Below, in pieces: positions 1 through 4,599 of a stretch of 5,548 nucleotides of DNA. Each line of letters begins with the position of its first letter. Within the stretch, counting starts at the first letter, position 1. The notes under the pieces are model-generated. The model searched no databases and was not told the origin of the DNA. It saw only the letters and a program-made list of their open reading frames with translations. The stretch comes from Oscillospiraceae bacterium (GTDB taxonomy: Bacteria; Bacillota; Clostridia; Oscillospirales; Ruminococcaceae): positions 1-5,548 of the forward strand of contig JAHZBJ010000009.1 of NCBI GenBank assembly GCA_019423445.1. Direction: 5' to 3'. Position numbers and translations under genes: made by a program.

Positions 1-99
1 TATAACGGTGATCTGACTTCCAAGCAGGCCGGTTCCATCGGCGGCGAGATGGTCAAGAAGATGATCGAGAGCTACGAGAACTCCATGTCCGCCAAATAA
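1..99 (+). CDS. alpha/beta-type small acid-soluble spore protein, C-terminal end (partial)
   Basis: The window opens inside a gene read in frame 1, giving 32 residues that begin YNGDLTSKQAGSIGGEMVKK and end SMSAK before a TAA at 97-99. The D-L-T-S-x-x-x-G-S-x-G-G-x-M-V-K-K-M-I pattern is the second conserved block of alpha/beta-type SASPs. In the family these small proteins coat and protect DNA in dormant spores and are degraded by the GPR protease at germination. The N-terminal part, including the GPR cleavage site, lies outside the window, so length, start and promoter cannot be judged. A strong terminator follows 22 bp downstream, so the gene ends its transcript here. Family identity is fairly secure despite the short fragment. 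Which SASP paralogue it is cannot be told. Confidence 0.85.
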   Translation, partial: YNGDLTSKQAGSIGGEMVKKMIESYENSMSAK

Positions 100-121
100 C
101 TTCTCCCAACTGGGAAAAGGG

Positions 122-153
122 AAAGCGGGACCCGAAAGGGTCCCGCTTTTGTT
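122..153 (+). terminator. intrinsic terminator after the spore-protein gene
   Basis: A perfect 12-bp stem pairs 122-133 (AAAGCGGGACCC) with 138-149 (GGGTCCCGCTTT) around a GAAA tetraloop. A T-rich tail (TTTTGTTATTTT) follows on the + strand. On the minus strand the stem is followed by CCCTTTTCCC, a weaker tail, so it may also stop the convergent hydrolase transcript that ends at 175. Confidence 0.92.
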
Positions 154-174
154 ATTTTCGTGCAAAGCGTGGAG

Positions 175-1143
175 TTATCCCTCCTGGACCATGGGGTCCA
201 CTGCTCTCCGGGCCATGACCTCTTCCACCCATTGGAGAAGATCCCGGCGCACTTGGTCCTGCTCCGGTTCATTCAGCATCTCGTGGCGGCCGCCGGGATA
301 AAGGCGCAGCTCCACGTCCTGACAGCCCGCCTTCAACAGCCCGCTGTATACCTCCTTGGGGCCCTCCCCTTTGGCTCCCACAGGATCCTGATCGCCGGAG
401 AACAGGTACACCGGCAGGCGTTTGGGGAATCCAGCATACCACTGGGGAGAGTTGCACTCCTCCAGGATGCAGAAAAGCTCATAGTAAGCAGAAACTGTGA
501 ACTTGAAGGCGCACCGGGGATCCTTCAGATAAGCGGCACAGACTCTGGGGTCCTTACTGAGCCAGTCCACAGGGGTCCTTGCACCGGGGATGGATTTACT
601 GAAAGCGCCATTGGCGAGATCATACACCATATCCGATATATACCGGGGGCCCTTGGCGGCCTCCACCGCCCTGGCCAAAGCCTTGCCGGGGGCGGCCGCC
701 CGGTTGCGGCCGGCGGTACCGCTGAGCAGGAGCCCGTCCAGCCCCTGGCCGAAACGCCGGGCATGGAGCCGGGCCAGGAAAGAGCCCATGCTGTGGCCCA
801 GGAGGAAATAGGGCACCCCGGGATACCGCCCGGACATCTCCCTGCGGAGCAGTTCCAGGTCCTCCACCAAGAACTTCCGGGAACCCCTGGGGCCGAAATA
901 CCCAAGCTTCTCCCGGTTAAGCACCGCGGTAGCCCCATGGCCCAGATGGTCGTTGCCGCAGAACACAATGCCCTGGTCGCAGAGAGCCCGGGCCAAGGCC
1001 TCATACCTCCCCACGTACTCACACATTCCGTGGCTCAGCTGCACCACGCCCCGGACCACCACCTCCTCATCGGGGGTGTAGATCAAAGCGGAAACCCTCC
1101 ATTTGCCATTGGAGGATGGATAAGTATATACTTCTCTGTTCAC
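175..1143 (-). CDS. alpha/beta hydrolase, monoacylglycerol lipase-like (serine aminopeptidase S33 type)
   Basis: A 322-residue cytoplasmic-type hydrolase with no signal peptide or membrane segment. The oxyanion-side motif HGMCEYVGRY (38-47) resembles the HGxxEHxxRY of bacterial and eukaryotic monoacylglycerol lipases and lysophospholipases. GHSMG (116-120) is the nucleophile elbow with Ser118. The probable acid is Asp253 in GDQDPVG, and the histidine is His287 in GGRHEMLNE, giving a complete catalytic triad. GNDHLGHG (63-70) is also typical of this group. The start is GTG: codon 1141-1143 reads GTG on the minus strand, an AGGGGAG ribosome binding site lies at 1154-1160 with a 10-bp gap, and no suitable in-frame ATG is near. 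It is the second gene of a probable pair with the small protein at 1192-1629. Substrate is unknown; the family covers glycerides, lysophospholipids and other esters. Confidence 0.87.
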   Translation of the reverse strand: MNREVYTYPSSNGKWRVSALIYTPDEEVVVRGVVQLSHGMCEYVGRYEALARALCDQGIVFCGNDHLGHGATAVLNREKLGYFGPRGSRKFLVEDLELLRREMSGRYPGVPYFLLGHSMGSFLARLHARRFGQGLDGLLLSGTAGRNRAAAPGKALARAVEAAKGPRYISDMVYDLANGAFSKSIPGARTPVDWLSKDPRVCAAYLKDPRCAFKFTVSAYYELFCILEECNSPQWYAGFPKRLPVYLFSGDQDPVGAKGEGPKEVYSGLLKAGCQDVELRLYPGGRHEMLNEPEQDQVRRDLLQWVEEVMARRAVDPMVQEG

Positions 1144-1191
1144 TTGGTTTTTTCTCCCCTTTGCTGTTGGAATGGAATGGGGCCGATAACC

Positions 1192-1629
1192 TCAGGCCCG
1201 CTTTTCGCTTACCACCCGGTCGGCAATGGTCACCGGGCGCAGCTCCCCGTCGTGGTCCACGGTAAAGAAGCTGATATTTTCAAAACGCATCCAGATCTTG
1301 TGAAGGAGGGTGCTCCCCTGGCCGGGCAAACCCGTAACTACCGAGGCGGGACATTTCTCCTGGATCAGCTCCCCCAGGAAGCGTGCGGGGGCGTCGCTGT
1401 AATGGATGGTCATGGCGGCGTCGTTTTCCCGGCTCACTTGGAACAGGTACTCAATGGCCTCAGGGTTCCGTTCCACCCCAGGCGAGGCTACATTGACCAC
1501 CTCCAGCAAAGTGCCGTCCCTGTCGGCAAGGCAGCGTCCCGCCGTAATCAGGCGCTTACACCCAAACTGATCAGTAACCAAAACGATGGTCACCGGCTGG
1601 AGGTTTCCCCCGCTTCCCATGGTCCTCAT
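1192..1629 (-). CDS. small protein resembling the universal stress protein (UspA/KdpD-USP) fold
   Basis: A 145-residue soluble protein. After a short flexible N-terminus, VTIVLVTDQFGCKRLITAGR (13-32) looks like the first strand and helix of a universal-stress-protein alpha/beta fold. The TDQ-x-x-C-x-x-L-I-x-A-G pattern is like the USP-type domain found in KdpD sensor kinases. A second strand follows (LLEVVNVASP, 41-50), then a helix with an acidic face, a strand AAMTIHYSDAPA, and SVVTGLPGQGST (96-107), which sits where USPs carry their nucleotide-binding glycine loop. The canonical G-x2-G-x9-G-S/T ATP motif is not present, so ATP binding is uncertain. The ATG at 1627-1629 has GGGAGAG upstream at a suitable distance; the second Met (residue 4) is too far from it. 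It precedes the hydrolase by 48 bp, probably in one transcript. Function unknown; the fold assignment is by pattern only. Confidence 0.6.
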   Translation of the reverse strand: MRTMGSGGNLQPVTIVLVTDQFGCKRLITAGRCLADRDGTLLEVVNVASPGVERNPEAIEYLFQVSRENDAAMTIHYSDAPARFLGELIQEKCPASVVTGLPGQGSTLLHKIWMRFENISFFTVDHDGELRPVTIADRVVSEKRA

Positions 1630-1692
1630 GATCCATTCTCTCCCGTCTTCTATAATGACGCCGGACAGCCGGCCGAATCTTTTTTCATTTTC

Positions 1693-1721
1693 AGTATAAA
1701 CGAATTACCCGCGGTTTGGAA
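1693..1721 (-). promoter_or_regulatory. possible sigma-A promoter for the USP-like gene and hydrolase
   Basis: On the minus strand TTCCAA (1716-1721) is separated by 17 bp from TATACT (1693-1698). The -10 is good (5 of 6) and the -35 is mediocre (4 of 6). It would give a leader of roughly 55-60 bases before the ATG at 1629. No better candidate was found in the gap, but the match is not decisive. Confidence 0.4.
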
Positions 1722-1773
1722 TGACTTTCGAGGAAATTTAACCGACCGTTTTCATCTCAAAGTCTTTTTCCGG

Positions 1774-1786
1774 CAAAGTCACTTTG
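1774..1786. repeat. 13-bp perfect palindrome CAAAGT-C-ACTTTG
   Basis: Arms CAAAGT and ACTTTG are exact inverse complements around a single central C. The site lies about 90 bp upstream of the rex -35 box and about 50 bp upstream of the candidate promoter for the opposite gene. The related words TCAAAGTC and TCAAAGAC occur nearby, at about 1757-1764 and 1813-1820. It has the form of a protein-binding site, but chance occurrence in AT-rich DNA is possible. Confidence 0.35.
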
Positions 1787-1859
1787 AAATGCAATGCTGT
1801 AAAAATATCCATTCAAAGACATTCCGGGGCCACGTCAGCCCTGGCAAAACGGTAAATTT

Positions 1860-1874
1860 GCAGTCTCCGACTGC
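1860..1874. repeat. 15-bp perfect inverted repeat abutting the rex -35 box
   Basis: GCAGTC (1860-1865) and GACTGC (1869-1874) are exact inverse complements separated by TCC. The repeat ends 2 bp before the TTGACA of the rex promoter, a usual place for an operator or activator site. It lies upstream of the expected transcript start, so an RNA hairpin role is unlikely for rex. The sequence does not resemble a Rex operator. Confidence 0.5.
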
Positions 1875-1876
1875 GA

Positions 1877-1905
1877 TTGACAAACGAAGGGGTATGGGGT
1901 AAAAT
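1877..1905 (+). promoter_or_regulatory. sigma-A-type promoter for rex
   Basis: A perfect -35 TTGACA (1877-1882) is followed by a 17-bp spacer and a -10 TAAAAT (1900-1905, 5 of 6). This predicts a start near 1912 and a leader of about 50 bases before the rex ATG at 1962. It is the best promoter match in the window and suggests steady vegetative expression. Confidence 0.82.
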
Positions 1906-1961
1906 AATAAAATAACAATATTACTTATAAGATCATGACATGGGAAGGAGCGATCATTGTT

Positions 1962-2627
1962 ATGAAATACAACCGGCCTGTGTCTGCCTCAGTGATCCGG
2001 CGGCTCCCCCGCTATTACCGTTTTTTGGGGGAACTGCTGGCCAAAGGCGTCACCCGCATCTCCTCCAAAGAACTGTCCCGGCTGATGAAGGTCACTGCCT
2101 CCCAGATCCGACAGGACCTCAACTGCTTCGGCGGCTTCGGCCAGCAGGGTTATGGCTACAATGTGGAGGCCCTCCACCGGGAGATCGGTGACATCCTGGG
2201 CATCAACAACGCCACCCCTGCCATCCTCATCGGCGCGGGGAATCTGGGGAAAACCATTGCCCCCCAGGTGACCACCAAAAAGCGGGGGTTTCACCTCATT
2301 GGCGTCTTTGACATCAAACCCGGTCTGGTGGGCACACCCCTGGGGGAACTGACTGTGCGCCATACCGACGAGCTGGAATCCTTCTGCCAGGAGCATCACC
2401 CTCAGGCCGCCATTATCTGCGTCCCCAAGGAGGCGGCGGCTCAGTTGGCGGACCGGCTGGTAAACCTGGGGATCGTAGGTTTCTGGAACTTCTCTTCCTT
2501 CGACTTTTCCTGCCACTATGAAGGCATCTCCACCGTCAATGTCCACCTGGGGGACAGCATTATGACCCTCTCCTATCTGGTAAGCCACATGGGCAGCCAG
2601 GAAAAACAGCCCAGCACCCTGCGCTGA
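1962..2627 (+). CDS. rex: redox-sensing transcriptional repressor Rex
   Basis: A 221-residue Rex repressor, which as a dimer reads the NADH/NAD+ ratio and in its family releases DNA when NADH is high. The N-terminal winged helix runs over about 1-80: SASVIRRLPRYYRFL (8-22) is a hallmark start, and TASQIRQDLNCFGGFGQQGYGYNV (positions 45-68) covers the recognition helix and wing. A Rossmann domain follows with GAGNLG (91-96) and Asp117 at the end of the second strand, which fits NAD(H) preference. GFWNFSSF (173-180) and the C-terminal segment around VNVHLGDSIMTLSYL (192-206) match the dimer-swapped helix region. I chose the ATG at 1962 over the in-frame ATG at 1935, because GGGAAGGAG at 1942-1950 is its ribosome binding site, the upstream ATG has no such site, and family members begin just before the RRLPRYYR block. 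It is transcribed alone and converges on fucO. Confidence 0.95.
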   Translation: MKYNRPVSASVIRRLPRYYRFLGELLAKGVTRISSKELSRLMKVTASQIRQDLNCFGGFGQQGYGYNVEALHREIGDILGINNATPAILIGAGNLGKTIAPQVTTKKRGFHLIGVFDIKPGLVGTPLGELTVRHTDELESFCQEHHPQAAIICVPKEAAAQLADRLVNLGIVGFWNFSSFDFSCHYEGISTVNVHLGDSIMTLSYLVSHMGSQEKQPSTLR

Positions 2628-2649
2628 TCGCTTGCACATTCTTTGCAAT

Positions 2650-2686
2650 AAAAAAACGCCCGACTGCTCGGGCGCTTTTTTATTTT
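2650..2686. terminator. bidirectional terminator between convergent rex and fucO
   Basis: A 7-bp GC-rich stem pairs CGCCCGA (2657-2663) with TCGGGCG (2668-2674) around CTGC. A run of A (2650-2656) lies on the left and TTTTTT-A-TTTT (2676-2686) on the right, so a uridine tract follows the hairpin in either direction. It is placed to end both rex (stop at 2627) and fucO (stop at 2732). Confidence 0.92.
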
Positions 2687-2731
2687 GAAATTCAGGAGCG
2701 GAAAAGGCTCCCAGGCTTCTACCCTTCCTGG

Positions 2732-3880
2732 TTACAGCAGGGAACGGTAAAGGGCCTCTATCTCCTGGACGCTGGTCTCTCTGGGATTGCCGGGCCGGCA
2801 GGCATCCGCATAGGCGCTTTCCGAGAGGAAGGCAAGGTCCTCTTCCTTCACAATGGCCTTCAGGTCCGCCGGGATGCCCACGTCGGCACTGAGGCTCCGC
2901 ACTGCCTCCCCCGCCGCCTTCCTGGCCTCCTCCAGACTCATGGTCTCGGTGCCCTTCACCCCCATGGCTTTGGCAATGTCTCTATACTTCTCCCCGGTGG
3001 CAGGGGCATTGTACTCCATCACCGTGGGAAGGAGAATGGCGTTGGCCACTCCATGGGGGGTATCATAGACGGCGCCCAGGCTATGGGCCATGGAATGGAC
3101 TATCCCCAGCCCTACATTGGAAAAGCCCATGCCGGCAATATACTGGGCCAAGGCCATCCCTTCCCGATCCTCCGGGACATTATTCACCGCACCCCGAAGA
3201 TGCTTTGCAATCAGGGAAATGGCCTCCAGATGGAACATATCTGTCATCTCCCAGGCCCCCTTGGTGATATATCCCTCGATGGCATGGGTCAAAGCATCCA
3301 TACCGGTGGCGGCTGTAAGGCCCTTGGGCATGGTGCTCATCATATCGGGGTCCACCACCGCCACTTCTGGGATATCATTGGTATCCACGCAGACAAATTT
3401 CCGCTTTTTCTCCGTGTCGGTAATGACATAGTTGATGGTCACCTCAGCGGCGGTTGCGGCAGTGGTGGAGACCGCAATGGTGAATACGGCATGGTTCTTG
3501 GTGGGAGCAACCCCCTCCAGGCTGCGGACATCGGCAAATTCTGGATTGTTCACGATAATTCCCACCGCTTTGGCGGTATCCATGGAGGAGCCGCCGCCAA
3601 TGGCCACAATGCAGTCCGCCCCAGATGCCTGGTATGCCTTCACCCCGGATTGGACGTTTTCAATTGTGGGGTTGGGTTTGATGTCAGAATAGATTTCATA
3701 AGGGAAGCCCGCCTCATCCAGCTTGTCGGTGACCTTCTTGGTCACGCCGAATTTCAGCAGATCCGGGTCAGAACAGACAAAAGCTTTCCGAAACCCTCTC
3801 CGGGTCAGCTCCCCGGCAATTTCTCCAATCGCTCCCTTGCCATGATAAGATACTGTGTTCAGTACAATACGCTGGGCCAT
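2732..3880 (-). CDS. fucO: iron-containing alcohol dehydrogenase, FucO-like lactaldehyde reductase / 1,2-propanediol oxidoreductase
   Basis: A 382-residue group III (Fe2+-dependent) alcohol dehydrogenase, probably reducing lactaldehyde to 1,2-propanediol with NADH. The nucleotide-binding GGGS is at 95-98. The metal ligands are Asp195 and His199 (GMDALTHAIEGYIT), His262 (GIVHSMAHSLG) and His276 (DTPHGVAN), each one residue before the E. coli FucO numbering as I recall it. Long blocks match E. coli FucO from memory, such as NNPEFADVRSLEG, EVTINYVITD and MGFSNVGLG. Asp38 corresponds to the Asp39 that favours NAD over NADP in FucO. Differences from the E. coli enzyme include Ser99 after GGGS (usually Pro), TTAATAAE in place of TTAGTAAE, and Ser263 in place of Gly. 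The ATG has a strong AGGAGG (3889-3894) 8 bp upstream. No fucose or rhamnose catabolic genes are nearby, so the physiological aldehyde could differ. Regulation by Rex is suggested by the promoter. Confidence 0.88.
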   Translation of the reverse strand: MAQRIVLNTVSYHGKGAIGEIAGELTRRGFRKAFVCSDPDLLKFGVTKKVTDKLDEAGFPYEIYSDIKPNPTIENVQSGVKAYQASGADCIVAIGGGSSMDTAKAVGIIVNNPEFADVRSLEGVAPTKNHAVFTIAVSTTAATAAEVTINYVITDTEKKRKFVCVDTNDIPEVAVVDPDMMSTMPKGLTAATGMDALTHAIEGYITKGAWEMTDMFHLEAISLIAKHLRGAVNNVPEDREGMALAQYIAGMGFSNVGLGIVHSMAHSLGAVYDTPHGVANAILLPTVMEYNAPATGEKYRDIAKAMGVKGTETMSLEEARKAAGEAVRSLSADVGIPADLKAIVKEEDLAFLSESAYADACRPGNPRETSVQEIEALYRSLL

Positions 3881-3910
3881 GTGAAAAACCTCCTGCTTTT
3901 TCTCATTTTA

Positions 3911-3926
3911 GGGACGCAATCGTCCC
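3911..3926 (-). promoter_or_regulatory. small hairpin in the fucO leader
   Basis: GGGACG (3911-3916) and CGTCCC (3921-3926) form a perfect 6-bp stem with a CAAT loop on the + strand and ATTG in the transcript. It lies between the inferred fucO transcript start (near 3934) and the ribosome binding site. No uridine run follows on the minus strand, so it is not a terminator. It may stabilise the 5' end of the mRNA or be a binding site. Confidence 0.5.
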
Positions 3927-3940
3927 TTCTCTTCAACGGT

Positions 3941-3970
3941 ATTATACTGATAAAAAATTCACAATTTCAA
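3941..3970 (-). promoter_or_regulatory. sigma-A-type promoter for fucO
   Basis: On the minus strand TTGAAA (3965-3970, 5 of 6) is followed by an 18-bp spacer and a perfect -10 TATAAT (3941-3946). The predicted start is near 3934, giving a leader of about 54 bases with a hairpin and an AGGAGG. The promoter lies downstream of the tetR terminator, so fucO is probably transcribed separately from rsmA-tetR. Confidence 0.8.
3947..3964. promoter_or_regulatory. candidate Rex operator in the fucO promoter spacer
   Basis: The spacer reads CTGATAAAAAATTCACAA on the + strand. Against the Rex consensus form TTGTGAA-N4-TTCACAA it matches all 7 positions of one half and 4 of 7 of the other, with an AT-only centre. 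A repressor bound here would block RNA polymerase. The imperfect half lowers confidence, but rex itself is about 1.3 kb away and FucO uses NADH, which makes the target sensible. Confidence 0.5.
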
Positions 3971-3979
3971 GTGACACTT
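3969..3979. promoter_or_regulatory. candidate operator AAGTG-A-CACTT overlapping the fucO -35 box
   Basis: A perfect 11-bp palindrome with a one-base centre shares two bases with the -35 element. Its core AAGTGACAC recurs at 3997-4005 and, inverted, at 4017-4025. It could be bound by the TetR-type regulator encoded next to it, though no binding motif is known for this protein and the site is shorter than most TetR operators. Confidence 0.4.
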
Positions 3980-3992
3980 AACCCAGTTTGTC

Positions 3993-4025
3993 AAAAAAGT
4001 GACACCCGCCTTCAGGTGTCACTTT
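3993..4025 (-). terminator. intrinsic terminator overlapping the end of the tetR-family gene
   Basis: On the minus strand an 11-bp perfect stem AAAGTGACACC (4025-4015) / GGTGTCACTTT (4006-3996) with an 8-base loop is followed by an uninterrupted T run (3998-3993). The 5' arm encodes the last sense codons of the regulator (part of E-S-D-T) and the TGA stop lies in the loop, so the terminator begins inside the coding sequence. Confidence 0.88.
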
Positions 4026-4599
4026 CTCTTGCCTCGTCTGCAGAACGATTGGACCCCAGATCTCCCAAAAGGCCCTCCAAACGCTGAGGCATGGCCTCGA
4101 TGAGAAGATCCGCCATCTCCTCGCAGCTGCGCTGCATCCCGGTTCTGGCCCATTTGGCTGTCATATCAATGGAACCCCGGCAATACATCTCCAGAAGAAA
4201 CTCCAGATCCCCGGAAAGAGGCGCCCCGGTCTTTTTTTCAATAATCTCACGGTAAAACCGGAAAATACACTCATAGTCGTAGGCCACTACGGAATTGCAG
4301 TCGGTGCTGCTGAAGGCGGCAGCAAAAAAGCGCTCCTCATTTTTGATGAAAGCAAACTTCTTGAGCAGCCCCTCCCGCAGCGTGCAGCTCACTCCCATCT
4401 GCTTGAAAGACTGCTGGGCCAGTTTTTCAAAATACCAGTTCACCAGGTCGTATTTGTCCCGGAAGCTGCGGTAAAAGGTTTGGCGGGTCACACCGCAGCG
4501 GTCAGTGATTTCCCGGACACTGATCCGGTCCAAAGGCTTTTTCTGCATCAACTCCCGGATGGCCTCCGCCAAACGATACCGTGTCCTCTCCTTCTCCAT
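4012..4599 (-). CDS. TetR/AcrR-family transcriptional regulator (DhaS-like type)
   Basis: A 195-residue one-component regulator. The N-terminal DNA-binding domain spans about 5-57, with the helix-turn-helix in ISVREITDRCGVTRQTFYRSFRDKYDLVNWYF (26-57). The T-R-Q-T-F-Y-R-S-F-x-D-K-Y-x-L pattern is diagnostic of TetR-family recognition helices. The rest is all-helical with an aromatic and Cys-containing middle (93-114) and a C-terminal W-x-x-T-G-M-x-x-S-C-E-E-M-A-D-L-L segment (150-166), resembling the DhaS-like subgroup; the ligand is unknown. The ATG overlaps the rsmA stop as TAATG (one shared base), and its ribosome binding site (GGGAGGG) lies in the last rsmA codons, so the two are probably co-transcribed and translationally coupled. 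An intrinsic terminator covers its 3' end. Its target is not shown by sequence; the fucO promoter just downstream is the obvious candidate. Confidence 0.88.
   Translation of the reverse strand: MEKERTRYRLAEAIRELMQKKPLDRISVREITDRCGVTRQTFYRSFRDKYDLVNWYFEKLAQQSFKQMGVSCTLREGLLKKFAFIKNEERFFAAAFSSTDCNSVVAYDYECIFRFYREIIEKKTGAPLSGDLEFLLEMYCRGSIDMTAKWARTGMQRSCEEMADLLIEAMPQRLEGLLGDLGSNRSADEARESDT

Larger units (their letters stand above)
1630..1961. other. divergent intergenic control region between the USP-like gene and rex
   Basis: About 330 bp without a convincing gene, visibly more AT-rich than the coding regions around it. It holds a near-consensus promoter facing rex (1877-1905), a weak promoter candidate facing the USP-like gene (1693-1721), two perfect odd-length palindromes (1774-1786 and 1860-1874) and a small GC hairpin at 1660-1673 (GCCGG-ACAG-CCGGC), which would lie in the leader of the USP-like transcript. 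I see no good Rex operator here. The stretch 1722-1859 has no function I can assign. Confidence 0.7.

Noticed and set aside
104..115. Short inverted repeat TCCCA/TGGGA before the first terminator
   Set aside because: The loop would be only two bases, too tight for a stable hairpin; the 12-bp stem at 122-149 is the real terminator.
1651..1656. TATAAT on the + strand just upstream of the USP-like gene
   Set aside because: There is no acceptable -35 at 16-18 bp upstream, and it would read into the divergent control region rather than into a near gene.
160..1902. A 580-codon open frame on the + strand across the hydrolase and USP-like genes
   Set aside because: It is antisense to two genes with recognisable motifs and good ribosome binding sites. 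Its translation is Pro/Gly/His-rich with no domain, and long antisense open frames are expected in GC-rich sequence.
1895..1930. Possible Rex autoregulatory site near the rex -10 (TTGTTAT on the minus strand at about 1912-1918)
   Set aside because: Only one half resembles the motif; the partner half is just AT-rich and does not fit TTAACAA or TTCACAA.
1935..1961. Upstream in-frame ATG that would extend Rex by nine residues
   Set aside because: No ribosome binding site precedes it, the clear GGGAAGGAG lies inside the extension, and family members start close to the ATG at 1962.
1989..2648. A 219-codon open frame on the minus strand opposite rex
   Set aside because: It mirrors rex almost exactly and lacks any family motif; the rex reading frame is unambiguous.
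3053..4087. A 344-codon open frame on the + strand opposite fucO and the tetR end
   Set aside because: It runs through a clearly identified dehydrogenase, two promoter elements and a terminator, and has no recognisable protein features.
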